From: Chitinophaga pinensis
GTDB taxonomy: Bacteria; Bacteroidota; Bacteroidia; Flavobacteriales_D; Crocinitomicaceae
DNA: 64,000 nucleotides
Assembly: GCA_945883825.1 (NCBI GenBank)
Contig: CAMCYF010000002.1
Span: 55,036 to 119,035 of the forward strand
Direction of reading: 5' to 3'
The notes under the pieces were generated by a model. That model was given only the letters and a program-made list of their open reading frames with translations, was not told where the DNA came from and did no database searches. The translations under genes were made by a program, and so were the position numbers. Below, piece after piece: positions 33,901 to 43,040 of the stretch (position 1 is the first letter of the stretch; each line of letters starts with the position of its first letter).

Positions 33901-36900
33901 GATCCATTCAATGAAGATGCGGAAAATGCAAACCCCAATAGCAGCCATTCAGGAGGTGAATTATATTTTAATCTCGGTAATATTTCTGAAGATATTCTCC
34001 CAGATTCTCGTAAAAGTTACGAAAATGGTTTGCCTGCTCTATCTACTTCTTTGACAGATAACATTGATACAACTATATGGTCAAGGATTTCTTCCCAACA
34101 AGCAGTCGTTAATGCTTTTGATAATGTCGAGGAAGCACGCTTAAATCAAGATGTGGGACTTGATGGATGGAATAGTGAAAATGAAAAAACTGCTTATTTA
34201 AATTTTGTGAATTGGGTTCAAAGTAATCCTGTTTTGACAACTGCAACAAAAAATAAAATTACTAACGATGCTTCTCACGACAATTATAATTATTACCTAG
34301 ATGATGATTTCGATGCACAACAATTAGATATTCTCAAGAGATATAAGAGTTACAATGGACTAGAAGGCAACTCACCTACCACAGAATTCTCAAATAATTT
34401 AAATGGAGATGGGTACCCCACTCAAGCAACTAATAGACCAGATATAGAAGATATAAACGCAGATAATAACCTCTCAGAAACTGAAAATTATTTTCAATAT
34501 AAAGTTAAACTCCGTCCAAATGAAATGCAAGTTGGAAGTAATTTTATAACAAATGTTCAAACTTACCAAAACGGAAATAAAACAGAGAAATGGTACCAGT
34601 TTAAAGTTCCTTTAGCTGCTTATGAAAAAAAAATAAATGGTATACAGGATTTTCGCTCCATTCGTTTTATGAGAATATTTTTAAAGAATTTTGATGAAGA
34701 AGTAATTCTACGTTTTGCTAAGCTTGAATTCATTCGTGGAGAATGGCGAGGATTTAGGCAAGATCTCACACAAGCAGGACTTAGCATTCAAACTGATCCT
34801 AATCTTACAACATTTAATATTGGTGCAGTAAATGTTGAAGAAAACGACCAACGATATCCTGTAAAATATGAAGTTCCACCCGGAATTACAAGGGAAATAG
34901 ATCCTTCTCAAGTATACGAACGACAAATGAATGAACAATCATTGATGCTTGAGGTTTGTAATTTACAAGATGGAGATGCGCGTGCAGCATATCGTAATGT
35001 CCAATTTGATGTTAGGACATATAAAAAATTAAAAATGTTTGTTCATGCGGAAGAAGTAATTCCAAATACACTTAATAATCAAGACTTAACACTTTTTGTG
35101 CGTCTTGGAACAGATTTCGTAGAAAATTATTATGAATATGAAATGCCAATGGATGTAACAGATTGGGGTGTAACTAGTCCTGATGCTATTTGGCCTGAAA
35201 ATAACAACGTAGAAATTATATTTGATGACTTTTTAAATCTCAAAAAGGAAAGGAATACAAAAATAGAACAGGGAGCTAGTGGAATATCTTATATTGTAGA
35301 GTATAGCAAACCTGATCCTGTTAATCAAAAAAGAAAAATAAAAGTAAAAGGAAGTCCAAACCTACAAGGGATAAAAACAATAATGATTGGCGTCAGAAAT
35401 CCACTTAAAAATGATCCTGATAATATTTGGAAACCCGATAATGGTGATGCAGAATGTGCGATTGTTTGGGTTAATGAATTACGGCTAACTGACTTTGTGA
35501 GTGAAGGTGGTTCTGCAGCAATTGGTCAAATGCAGGTGCAACTTGCTGATTTTGGTACAGTTGCAGCTTCAGGTAACTACTCAGGAATAAACTGGGGAAG
35601 TGTGGAAAGCAGAGTGCAAGAAAGACAAAGAAATGAAAAAATCGGAATAGATATAAATACAACCTTACAGTTGGGGCAATTTTTTGGAAAACAAACAAGA
35701 TTATCTCTTCCCTTTTTCTATGGTTATTCGTGGGGAGTAATCAATCCTGAATACGACCCTTTCAATCCAGATATTAAACTAAAAGACTATGATGCAGCAA
35801 CACGAAAAGAGCGAGCGAAATTAGGGCAAGATTTTAATGAACGACGCTCCTTTAATTTTACAAATGTGCGTAAAGAGTTGAAAGCGGGCAGTAAACCACA
35901 CCTTTGGAATGTATCAAATGTTTCATTAACCTATGCTTTTTCAGAAAATTTAAAGCGAGATTTTAACACCAACTATGATAATACAAAGACATGGACTGGC
36001 TCATTAAATTATAATTACACATTTACTGGTAAAGCATTTGAACCATTTAAAAAATGGAAGCCTGTTGAAAAGAATAAAAACTTTGCTATAATAAAAGACT
36101 TTAATCTTTTTCTATTGCCTAAAAACATTTCATTTAGCAATGAATACTCAAGGATTTTTAATCAACGGCAGATAAGAAATAACCTCGTTCCAGATTATGA
36201 ATTTCAACCTGTTTACTTAAAAAGATTTGATCTAGTTAGAAACTACCAAATTGGATATGACCTTACAAAAAATATCAAAACTACGTTTTCGGCTGTTAAT
36301 AAATCAATTTTTGAAGAGGGCAATCACGGAATTGATAGAAAACTAGACCCTGAGGGATATCGAGAGTTTTTAGATACATTAAGTTCACAAATTAATACTG
36401 GAGGAATTACCATAGATTATACTCATAATTATTCTGTCGCTTACACTTTGCCTTTTGATAAATTCCCTATCACTAATTGGATAAGTGGAAACACAAAATA
36501 TACAGGCACCTTTAATTGGCAACGCGCCCCCTTAGGACAGAATAGTTTTGGAAATACCATTCAAAATAATCGAGCAATTAATTTAACACTTCAAGGTAAT
36601 TTTATTAATCTATATAATAAATCTCCCTTCCTAAAGAAAGTATTAGCTGCCGGGGCAAGTAGAAACAATCTAAACTCTAAAACTGCGGAAGGAAAAGAGA
36701 ATAAAAAAGATTTAGATAAAAAACCACCTCAGAAAATTGAAGAATTTAAGCCTGAAAAGCCAATTGACCAAATGACACCAAAAGAATTTCGGCAATACGA
36801 AAGAAAAAAGAGGAAATGGGAACGTAAAAAAGAAAAAGAACAAAGGAAAATAGAAAGAGAAAAAGAGGAAGTACCTATTGTAAATGAATTCCTTGCACGT

Positions 36901-38271
36901 ATGCTTATGTCTATAAGAAATATAACTGGATCGTATGCTTTAAATGATGGTACCTTACTTCCTGGTTTTAATCAAGAAACAAGTATTTTAGGGATGAATG
37001 GTGAAACAACAGATTTAGCAGGATTTATTTTTGGGAAACAAGGATATGACGTTCTAGGAAGATCAAATGGATATAACATTGCCGAGCTTGCACGAAATAA
37101 AAACTGGTTAGTTCAAAATGAAAACTTAAATGCACAATTTACTGCTACTCATTCAGCAAATTTAAGTCTAAAATCTACACTCGAACCATTAAAAGATTTA
37201 ACTATAAATTTAAATGTTACTAGAAACTATAGTAGTAATAGAAGTGCGTTTTTCCGGTGGAATCCTGACGAATTAGAATTTCAAAATCAAAGTGAATTTA
37301 CAACACAAAATCTAACTTATTCAACAATTACATTTAACTCAGCTTTTGTAAAGCCCGGCGCAGAAAACAGTTCCGATATTTTTACTCAACTCCTAGCCAA
37401 TCGCAAATTAGTGTCTAATCTTATTGGTTCGCAAAATCTAAATTCAAGTGTTCTACCAAGCGGATTTAATGATGGTTATTCAGGCTCACATCAAGATGTT
37501 GTAGTTGGCGCTTTCTTAACAGCTTATTCTGGCAATAAGATATCTAATAGAACTATAAATCCATTAAATAATACTCCACTTCCTAACTGGACGATAAATT
37601 ATACCGGTTTAACAAAATTTGAATTCACTAAAAAATTCCTGAAAAGTTTTAAATTAAATCATGCTTATTCTTCAACAGTAACAGTAAGTGGAATGCAAAC
37701 AAATCTCAATGCAACTCAAGATGTGAACGGTTTTTCAACTGCCAGAGATTTGAATAATAATTTTATTTCAAGTACACAAATTCAAAATGTTAGAATCTCA
37801 GAAAAATTCGGGCCATTATATGGTTTCTTAGCAACATGGAATATTTTGGGTAAAAGTTTAACAACTAATTTTGAATTTAGAAAAGATAGAACTACAACCC
37901 TTTCACTAAATAATAATCAAGTTACTGAAGTTCTAGGAAAAGAAATTGTTATTGGAACAGTATTAACATTTCCTAAATTAAAATTACCTTTTGAAGGAAT
38001 TAAAAAAAGTGACTTGATTATAAATATAAACTTTGCAATTAGAGATAATATTATTGTCATTCGTAAAATTATTGAAAACACAAATCAAGCAACTCAAGGT
38101 CAAAAAGTGATTAGCTTTAAGTTAGATGCAAATTACAAGTTATCTGAACATTTGAGTGCAATTTTTTATTACGAGCAGCAATTAAATACTCCCAAAGTAC
38201 TAACAAGCTTTCCAACTGGAAATCTTAAAACAGGTATTACAATTCGTTATGATCTCAACGGTTTGAAATAA
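30940..38271 (+). CDS. sprA: Type IX secretion translocon / gliding protein SprA (SOV)
   Basis: A 2443-residue protein, the expected size of SprA, the very large outer-membrane beta-barrel that forms the translocation pore of the type IX secretion system and is needed for gliding and adhesin export. An N-terminal signal-type hydrophobic segment (FFAVFSTFSLT, then QNQIG) is followed by a long series of beta strands and many GTWVRMMERPVTQKVDFG-like and GRIFFSTVEPFG-like segments typical of the family. Residues about 1927-1977 are a Lys/Arg/Glu-rich linker (KEFRQYERKKRKWERKKEKE), probably outside the barrel. The final segments close with a strand ending NLKTGITIRYDLNGLK. The frame is intact. The GNAT gene overlaps its stop by one base. 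Confidence 0.93.
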   Translation: MKIIFTYFNFHIIRIILFGFFAVFSTFSLTQNQIGLPFPITNPLNPTQNTPQSFDLGDPTSLTQSLIYDPETGTYIFSETLGNGLYFRNPSMMTLDEYLKYEERKLMTQDWQEIIEEQTTENRAFELPIKIKSKVFKNFFGSDEIKIIPGGNLELSLGLSSSRVDNPMLPLRQRRITRFDFNQNINLDITGQIGTKLKLNTKYNTGASFDFENISKIEHTGTEDQILQKIALGNVSLTLPTTLIQGSQTLFGAKTQLKFGRATIDLIAASSKGKRTEINVSGKAQTQEINVTADNYDANKHYFLNLYHQQNYDFAMSTLPVVSSTTFITRIEVWITNRTSVTENTRNIIAFTDLGESKPENCQGNPINFSLDIQPDNTSNSLYDWAATQPSIRDFSNSVQVLSNQVSTPGPFKPAIHYEKVENAKKLSETEFTYNALLGYISLNTNLNNDEVLAVAYEYTYRGETFQVGEFSTDGSNGQEALILKLLKPTITNPNNKIWDLMMKNVYSIQSAQVDQTGFRLDILYNNPETSVLVPFFPMDGVNDKQLVTLLEMDKINQNNQPFSDGVFDFSAFNQIGNKIENGGTINKKSGRIFFSTVEPFGKTLKLKLQNAGIAEAIINKVVFSELYDSTKTAAQQIPSKNRFSFKGQCQSSISSDIPLNALNVPPGSVTVTAGGISLIEGTDYSVDYNLGRVKILNSGILESNTPIKVSLESNSVFGFQARSMIGGHYQYRFNENFKVGGTWVRMMERPVTQKVDFGSEPFKNNIIGLDLAFRTNIPFLTKLIDLLPVISTNQMSTVSFTGEFAHLIPGQPRAINKSGTSYIDDFEAAQSIIDLKSVTSWYLASVPQGQPNLFPEASINNLSAGFKRSAIAWYMIDPVFYQSNSLTPEHIKQNPQMLYDSRMRLVNQTDIFPNLQQQYGSIPNLSVLDLAYYPSERGMYNYDTTATLNPDGTFINPENRWGGIMRSLSTNDFEQTNIEFIQFWVLDPFNEDAENANPNSSHSGGELYFNLGNISEDILPDSRKSYENGLPALSTSLTDNIDTTIWSRISSQQAVVNAFDNVEEARLNQDVGLDGWNSENEKTAYLNFVNWVQSNPVLTTATKNKITNDASHDNYNYYLDDDFDAQQLDILKRYKSYNGLEGNSPTTEFSNNLNGDGYPTQATNRPDIEDINADNNLSETENYFQYKVKLRPNEMQVGSNFITNVQTYQNGNKTEKWYQFKVPLAAYEKKINGIQDFRSIRFMRIFLKNFDEEVILRFAKLEFIRGEWRGFRQDLTQAGLSIQTDPNLTTFNIGAVNVEENDQRYPVKYEVPPGITREIDPSQVYERQMNEQSLMLEVCNLQDGDARAAYRNVQFDVRTYKKLKMFVHAEEVIPNTLNNQDLTLFVRLGTDFVENYYEYEMPMDVTDWGVTSPDAIWPENNNVEIIFDDFLNLKKERNTKIEQGASGISYIVEYSKPDPVNQKRKIKVKGSPNLQGIKTIMIGVRNPLKNDPDNIWKPDNGDAECAIVWVNELRLTDFVSEGGSAAIGQMQVQLADFGTVAASGNYSGINWGSVESRVQERQRNEKIGIDINTTLQLGQFFGKQTRLSLPFFYGYSWGVINPEYDPFNPDIKLKDYDAATRKERAKLGQDFNERRSFNFTNVRKELKAGSKPHLWNVSNVSLTYAFSENLKRDFNTNYDNTKTWTGSLNYNYTFTGKAFEPFKKWKPVEKNKNFAIIKDFNLFLLPKNISFSNEYSRIFNQRQIRNNLVPDYEFQPVYLKRFDLVRNYQIGYDLTKNIKTTFSAVNKSIFEEGNHGIDRKLDPEGYREFLDTLSSQINTGGITIDYTHNYSVAYTLPFDKFPITNWISGNTKYTGTFNWQRAPLGQNSFGNTIQNNRAINLTLQGNFINLYNKSPFLKKVLAAGASRNNLNSKTAEGKENKKDLDKKPPQKIEEFKPEKPIDQMTPKEFRQYERKKRKWERKKEKEQRKIEREKEEVPIVNEFLARMLMSIRNITGSYALNDGTLLPGFNQETSILGMNGETTDLAGFIFGKQGYDVLGRSNGYNIAELARNKNWLVQNENLNAQFTATHSANLSLKSTLEPLKDLTINLNVTRNYSSNRSAFFRWNPDELEFQNQSEFTTQNLTYSTITFNSAFVKPGAENSSDIFTQLLANRKLVSNLIGSQNLNSSVLPSGFNDGYSGSHQDVVVGAFLTAYSGNKISNRTINPLNNTPLPNWTINYTGLTKFEFTKKFLKSFKLNHAYSSTVTVSGMQTNLNATQDVNGFSTARDLNNNFISSTQIQNVRISEKFGPLYGFLATWNILGKSLTTNFEFRKDRTTTLSLNNNQVTEVLGKEIVIGTVLTFPKLKLPFEGIKKSDLIININFAIRDNIIVIRKIIENTNQATQGQKVISFKLDANYKLSEHLSAIFYYEQQLNTPKVLTSFPTGNLKTGITIRYDLNGLK

Positions 38272-38714
38272 TGCAAATAAGAGCAGCAAAGCCGGGAGAT
38301 GAACAGGCTATTTTTTCCTTAATAAAAGAACTAGCCCTTTATGAAAAAGCCCCAGAACAAGTTAGTAATTCAGTAGAGCAACTTAGTCAAGACTTATTTA
38401 AATCTTTTATTTGTGAAGCTATTGTTGCTGAGGAAAATAAAGAGATAGCAGGATTTGCACTCTTTTATACAGCTTATTCTACCTGGAAAGGAAAGATACT
38501 GTACCTTGAGGATTTTTATGTTAAAGAAAATCATCGTAATAAAGGTATTGGCAACATGCTTTTCGAAAAAGTAGTAGAAATTGCAAAGGATAAAAAAGTA
38601 AAAAGAATGGATTGGCAAGTTCTAGAATGGAATGACTTAGCCATGAGGTTTTATGAAAAAAAAGAAGCTGAACTAAGTTCTGAATGGGTTAATGGTAGAC
38701 TTTATTTTGATTAA
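38271..38714 (+). CDS. GNAT family N-acetyltransferase
   Basis: A 147-residue acetyl-CoA-dependent acyltransferase. The acetyl-CoA loop is in KENHRNKGIGNMLFEKVVEI (R/Q-x-x-G-x-G/A form RNKGIG). It is preceded by ILYLEDFYV and followed by WQVLEWNDLAMRFYEKKEA, the layout of diamine (spermidine/spermine-like) or thialysine acetyltransferases of the SSAT type. The substrate is not certain. The start overlaps the sprA stop (TAATG), so it is probably co-transcribed with sprA, though a role in secretion is not implied. Confidence 0.85.
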   Translation: MQIRAAKPGDEQAIFSLIKELALYEKAPEQVSNSVEQLSQDLFKSFICEAIVAEENKEIAGFALFYTAYSTWKGKILYLEDFYVKENHRNKGIGNMLFEKVVEIAKDKKVKRMDWQVLEWNDLAMRFYEKKEAELSSEWVNGRLYFD

Positions 38715-38897
38715 TCAAGTTAAATAATCACCTCTTAAATTTTTAAAAAAAACGACTGCTTTTTAATCATAAAATATATATATATATTCAAATATTCGAC
38801 AGAACATAAAAAATATTCGTGTAGAATTAAAAAACGTTCATCTTCAACAACTTAGATAAAAATATTACATACATTTATAATTCCAAAAAAAGGATAT
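38715..38897. other. AT-rich non-coding stretch with a TA dinucleotide run
   Basis: First half of the 384-bp gap between the GNAT gene and the convergent LVIVD-repeat gene. It is extremely AT-rich with a short alternating TA tract at about 38776-38789 and repeated ATATTCG words (near 38800 and 38813). No reading frame, tRNA or terminator hairpin is apparent. TACATTTA at 38870-38877 is a weak TAnnTTTG-like motif just before the inverted repeat. Confidence 0.5.
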
Positions 38898-39015
38898 AAC
38901 AGAATTCTTCTTATGTAAATTATGTTGACAACTGTTTGGAGAGGCAGTTTTATTTCTAGTTTGATAATTTTAATTATTTAAGTCAACGGTATAATTTTCA
39001 TAAGAAGACTCTGTT
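38898..39015. repeat. Long imperfect inverted repeat (about 30-bp arms)
   Basis: The left arm (38898-38929) and right arm (38983-39015) are near-perfect reverse complements. The matching blocks are AACAGA, TCTTCTTATG, AAATTAT and GTTGAC, separated by one small asymmetric mismatch, one single-base mismatch and one 3-nt bulge. Inside, AACTG and CAGTT form a small stem (38930-38947 region). It could be the stem of a structured RNA or the ends of a miniature transposable element. No coding frame or target-site duplication was recognised. Confidence 0.75.
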
Positions 39016-39060
39016 CCCTTACTTAAAATGCAGCACCCAGACTTAATAGTCTATTTTTAT

Positions 39061-39095
39061 AAAAAAAACTTCTGTTCACCACAGAAGTTTTTTTT
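39061..39095. terminator. Bidirectional intrinsic terminator
   Basis: A perfect 14-bp stem (39061-39074 with 39082-39095) with the loop TTCACCA. The GC-containing part is ACTTCTG/CAGAAGT, flanked by an A8 run on one side and a T8 run on the other, so it can terminate in both directions. It begins 4 bp after the stop of the minus-strand gene at 39099 and should end that transcript; on the plus strand it could end a read-through or non-coding transcript. Confidence 0.88.
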
Positions 39096-39098
39096 CAT

Positions 39099-40490
39099 TT
39101 AAATCAAAACCATTTTCTCAACAAAGTATTCAGCTTCATTCAGATAGTTTGTATACTGTAAGTGAATAAAATAAACACCTGATTTATAAGGCAGGTTAAA
39201 GTAATAGCTTGAGCTATTTTCAACTTCTATTTCCTCAAGTAGCTTTCCATTCGCATCAAAAAGTTGAAAGGAAAAACTATTTATACTACTTGGAATATTA
39301 ACAAAGACTGATTCAGCTTGATAACAAGGATTGGGTGAAAGAGTGAAACCTGAAGATGGTGGTGATTTAAGAAATCTTGTACGATCAAAATCAAATAAAA
39401 ATAAGCCATTTTTCCTATCTGAAACAATAATTCGCTCACTCGAATATAAAGCATAAATACCCCAAGCTCCCCACATAGAAAATGTTTCCCCTGGTATATC
39501 ATAATACGTATCAAACGCAGCAATTTCAGTAGGAACAGCTGTTCTTAAGTCAAAAATTCGCAAACCATCATTGTAATAAGCTACAAAAGCAAAATCATTT
39601 GTGATTTGAATATTGTGAGGTGTTTTAGGGAAACTCTTATTACTTGATTCAAATAGATTTTCAATTATTAAAGAATAATCTTCATTTAAGCTACATTTTT
39701 TGATGCGTAAACCTGCATTTTCATCTGCGAAAACATAGGTCGAATTATCGGGACTTAGCCAACCTTGATGATTATAACCTTGATCAGGATAGACTTCAAG
39801 AGTACTAAGTAATTGTGGCTGATTTGCCTGTGAAAAATCGTATATGCGAAGACCTTCATGGCCACAGTTTAAAATCGCTAAATTTTCACGAACAAAAATA
39901 TCATGAACCTCATCGATATCAGAAGGGCCAGACCAAAGAAGTAAGGGATTAACTGGGTCTGCTAGTGAAAAAACACGCAAGGGAATTAATGATTGATCTA
40001 CACCATTAACAATTGGCTTTACAGAACATAAATAAAGCAGTGCATTTGTCGTGTCAATAAAAAGATTGTGTGTTTTTCCAAACAAATTATTTTGTAAGTC
40101 ATTTACTAAATGAACAGAATCAGGTAAATAAGATAAATCTATTATTTGCAAACTACTTAATCCTTCATCACCAACTGCGTAAGCATATTGACGATAAGTT
40201 TTATACTCTCGAGTTATTGCTTGTGAAGAAATATAACGCCCAGGAATGAAATCTATAAAATTTAATTTATTATCAGAACTTAACTCAAAAAAATGAGCGC
40301 CTTCTGTTGAACCAAAAATTGCATATTCTTTATTGCTCCTCTCAAAACCCCAACAACTTGAGTAACGAACATTGCTCGAATTTGTAAGGAGCGTATCTGA
40401 TTTCCAAACATCCAAAAGTGAAATATTCTGAATGTACTGACTTTTTGCAAAGAAAGAAAACAAACAAAAAAAGAGAAATAAAGACCTCAT
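39099..40490 (-). CDS. Choice-of-anchor B / LVIVD-repeat protein with T9SS type A sorting domain
   Basis: A 463-residue secreted protein. It has a signal peptide (MRSLFLFFCLFSFFAKS), then about six LVIVD-like beta-propeller blades with recurring phrases such as LQIIDLSYLPDSV, LRIYDFSQANQPQLLST and LRIFDLRTAVPTEIAAF. The C-terminal 80 residues form a type IX sorting domain (GFTLSPNPCYQAESVFVNIP; SGVYFIHLQYT), which SprA-dependent secretion removes or uses to anchor the protein. The blade pattern matches the choice-of-anchor B family. Function is unknown; it is probably a cell-surface or released protein. It ends just before a strong terminator. Confidence 0.82.
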   Translation of the reverse strand: MRSLFLFFCLFSFFAKSQYIQNISLLDVWKSDTLLTNSSNVRYSSCWGFERSNKEYAIFGSTEGAHFFELSSDNKLNFIDFIPGRYISSQAITREYKTYRQYAYAVGDEGLSSLQIIDLSYLPDSVHLVNDLQNNLFGKTHNLFIDTTNALLYLCSVKPIVNGVDQSLIPLRVFSLADPVNPLLLWSGPSDIDEVHDIFVRENLAILNCGHEGLRIYDFSQANQPQLLSTLEVYPDQGYNHQGWLSPDNSTYVFADENAGLRIKKCSLNEDYSLIIENLFESSNKSFPKTPHNIQITNDFAFVAYYNDGLRIFDLRTAVPTEIAAFDTYYDIPGETFSMWGAWGIYALYSSERIIVSDRKNGLFLFDFDRTRFLKSPPSSGFTLSPNPCYQAESVFVNIPSSINSFSFQLFDANGKLLEEIEVENSSSYYFNLPYKSGVYFIHLQYTNYLNEAEYFVEKMVLI

Positions 40491-40556
40491 CTTCGAAGAT
40501 ATTTATTTTTTTGAATGAAACCTATTCTTTTAATAATAGTAAATGAAAAATAGGAT

Positions 40557-41813
40557 TTACAAATTAAATTTTGCCTTTACTTTGTCGACAAAATCTAATT
40601 TTTCCCATGTAAATAACTCTACCTCTTTGGAAATCACTGTGCCATCTGGCGACTTGAAATGCTTTGTAACAATTTCATTTTTGCGTCCCATGTGTCCATA
40701 AGCTGCCGTTTCTAGATAAATGGGGTTACGTAATTTTAATCGTTGCTCAATGAAGTAGGGACGCATATCAAATATTTCGCTGATTTTTTCAGCAATTTCG
40801 CCATCACTTAAGCCAATTTTTGAAGTTCCATACGTATCAACAAAAAGTCCACAAGGCTTTGCTACACCAATTGCATAGGAAACCTGAACTAAAATCTCAT
40901 CGCACAAGCCAGCAGCTACAACATTTTTAGCAATATGACGTGTTGCATAAGCTCCAGAACGGTCAACTTTTGAGGGATCTTTTCCTGAAAATGCTCCACC
41001 ACCATGCGCTCCTTTTCCACCATAAGTATCAACGATTATTTTTCGACCTGTTAATCCTGTATCTCCGTGTGGACCTCCGATTACAAATTTACCAGTAGGA
41101 TTAATATGATATGTTATTTCGTTATTAAATAGCGCTTGAAGTTCAGGTTTTAATTTTGCTTTAACACGCGGAATGACAATTTCTATCATATCCTTTTTTA
41201 TTTTAGCAAGCATTGTTGCTTCTTCATCAAAATCGTCATGTTGGGTAGAAACAACAATGGTATCGATGCGTTGAGGAATGTTGGCGTCTGAATATTCAAT
41301 TGTTACTTGCGACTTTGCATCTGGGCGAAGATAGGGAATTAAACTCGATTCATTATTGCGAATCTCCGATACTTCTTGTAGAATTTTATGCGCCAAATCC
41401 AATGCAAGGGGCATGTAATTATCAGTTTCCTTTGTTGCATAACCAAACATCATTCCTTGATCTCCTGCACCTTGATCTTCAGGATTGCTTCTCTCGACTC
41501 CCTGATTAATATCTGAAGATTGCTCGTGAATTGCAGAAAAAATACCACAAGAATTTGCATCAAACATATATTCTGACTTTGTATATCCAATTCTACGAAT
41601 TGTTTCTCTCGCGATAGCTTGCACATCGAGATATGATTTTGACTTTACTTCACCAGCCAAAACTACCTGGCCAGTTGTAACAAGTGTTTCGCATGCAACT
41701 TTTGATGTTGGATCAAAAGCCATAAAATGATCAATTAGTGCGTCAGAAATTTGATCTGCAACTTTATCTGGGTGACCTTCAGAAACAGATTCGGAAGTGA
41801 AAAGATATGCCAT
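40557..41813 (-). CDS. metK: S-adenosylmethionine synthase
   Basis: MetK makes S-adenosylmethionine from methionine and ATP. The 418-residue protein starts [20 protein letters not shown] and carries the central [20 protein letters not shown] and the P-loop-like [19 protein letters not shown], with SYAIGVAKP near the C-terminal end. It is slightly longer than the 380-390 of proteobacterial enzymes, as usual in Bacteroidota. The 65-bp upstream gap has a TATCTTTA (-7-like, minus strand 41839-41832) but no riboswitch fold. It appears monocistronic. Confidence 0.96.
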   Translation of the reverse strand: MAYLFTSESVSEGHPDKVADQISDALIDHFMAFDPTSKVACETLVTTGQVVLAGEVKSKSYLDVQAIARETIRRIGYTKSEYMFDANSCGIFSAIHEQSSDINQGVERSNPEDQGAGDQGMMFGYATKETDNYMPLALDLAHKILQEVSEIRNNESSLIPYLRPDAKSQVTIEYSDANIPQRIDTIVVSTQHDDFDEEATMLAKIKKDMIEIVIPRVKAKLKPELQALFNNEITYHINPTGKFVIGGPHGDTGLTGRKIIVDTYGGKGAHGGGAFSGKDPSKVDRSGAYATRHIAKNVVAAGLCDEILVQVSYAIGVAKPCGLFVDTYGTSKIGLSDGEIAEKISEIFDMRPYFIEQRLKLRNPIYLETAAYGHMGRKNEIVTKHFKSPDGTVISKEVELFTWEKLDFVDKVKAKFNL

Positions 41814-41878
41814 TGTTATTTTTTTAAGGTATAAAGATACAACTATTCAACTTGTTGTATAATGGTTTATTAGCACTT

Positions 41879-43039
41879 TTAAAAAAAAGTTTGCTTTCGT
41901 TTGACCATTTGTCTTAGAAGCGGGTTAGGCCGATAGCGATCTTCCCCATATTCATCAAATAAGACCTGCAACTGATTTAAGATATTTTCTAATCCTTTTT
42001 CATCAGCCCATGCTAACAAGCCCTTTGGATAATTAACCCCTTTGGTCATTGCTAAATCAACATCTTCTTTCGATGCAACCTGCATAAAAACAGCATCAAT
42101 AGCCTCATTTATTAACATAAGCAGAATTCGATGAAAGATTTTAAGTCCTAAATCAGCATCTTTATTTGGTTCAGGAAGAACCGTTTCTTGAGAATAATCA
42201 TAGAAACCACGTCCCGATTTTCTACCAAAAAAACCAGCTTCTTTTAGTCTTTTTTGAGTAAATGAGGGTTTAAAACGCGAATCGAAATAAAAAGCACTGA
42301 AAACTGATTCAGTAACAGCATAATTTACATCGTTTCCGATATAATCCATTAAAGCAAAAGGTCCCATTTTGAATCCACCAAAATTTGTCATGGCCCAATC
42401 TATCGTTGCAAAATCTGCAATTCCCTCATCATAAATCCGCAAAGCCTCACCATAAAATGGGCGAGCAACTCTATTTACAATAAAGCCTGGAGTATCCTTG
42501 CAAACCACTGTAATTTTTTTCCAACTTTGAATTAATTCAAGAGCGGAACTTAAGAAATTAGGAGCTGTTTGCACCGCGGGAATTATTTCAACAAGAGGCA
42601 TTAATGGTGCAGGATTGAAAAAATGAATTCCAATTACGCGACTTGGATTCTTCAGCACTGAGCCAATTGATGCAATAGACAATGAAGAAGTATTACTCGC
42701 CAATATACAATCTGAGGATACAATTTCTTCAAGTGCTGCAAAAACCTTGTGCTTAATTGCCAAATCCTCTAAAATAGCTTCTATTATTAATTGACAAGGA
42801 GCAAAAGACTGTAGTTCAGAAGAATATGTTATACGAGATTCTATCGAAGACTTGTCAGAAATAGAAATTTTTTCTTTTTCAATTAACTTTGATAAAATCA
42901 AAGAAAGATTAGATTTAGCCAGATCTAATTGTGATTGATTTACATCAACAAGAATAACTTGATTCCCATTTTGTGCAGCGACTTGAGCTATCCCTGCTCC
43001 CATTGTTCCAGCTCCTAAAACACCTATTATTTGCTTCAT
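41879..43039 (-). CDS. 3-hydroxyacyl-CoA dehydrogenase, PaaH-like
   Basis: A 386-residue NAD-dependent dehydrogenase oxidising 3-hydroxyacyl-CoA. It has the N-terminal GVLGAGTMGAGIAQVAAQNG Rossmann motif, the signature IGIHFFNPAPLMPLVEII with the catalytic His, DTPGFIVNRVARPFYGEA, and a duplicated C-terminal domain. The tandem C-terminal helical domain and a partner enoyl-CoA isomerase suggest the phenylacetate-type PaaH. I chose the ATG at 43039 (MKQIIGVLG), one base after the upstream stop, since the longer frame (MLFCRKDHH) has no homologous content. Other paa genes are absent from the window. Confidence 0.85.
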   Translation of the reverse strand: MKQIIGVLGAGTMGAGIAQVAAQNGNQVILVDVNQSQLDLAKSNLSLILSKLIEKEKISISDKSSIESRITYSSELQSFAPCQLIIEAILEDLAIKHKVFAALEEIVSSDCILASNTSSLSIASIGSVLKNPSRVIGIHFFNPAPLMPLVEIIPAVQTAPNFLSSALELIQSWKKITVVCKDTPGFIVNRVARPFYGEALRIYDEGIADFATIDWAMTNFGGFKMGPFALMDYIGNDVNYAVTESVFSAFYFDSRFKPSFTQKRLKEAGFFGRKSGRGFYDYSQETVLPEPNKDADLGLKIFHRILLMLINEAIDAVFMQVASKEDVDLAMTKGVNYPKGLLAWADEKGLENILNQLQVLFDEYGEDRYRPNPLLRQMVKRKQTFF

Positions 43040-43040
43040 A

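Larger units (their letters stand above)
38884..39095 (+). ncRNA. Candidate structured non-coding RNA (low confidence)
   Basis: On the plus strand the 118-nt inverted repeat would fold into one long interrupted hairpin, followed by a small hairpin AGACT-TAAT-AGTCT with a T run (39039-39058) and then the strong terminator at 39061-39095. A weak promoter-like TACATTTA (38870-38877) precedes it. A long rod with internal loops recalls 6S-type RNAs, including the 6S-Flavo class, but I cannot align it to a known family. The same fold exists on the minus strand, downstream of the LVIVD-repeat gene, where it could be only a 3' structure. Ends are estimates. Confidence 0.25.

Noticed and set aside
41814..41878. 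Possible SAM riboswitch upstream of metK
   Set aside because: The 65-bp leader is too short and lacks the conserved blocks of any SAM aptamer; only a -7-like motif is seen.
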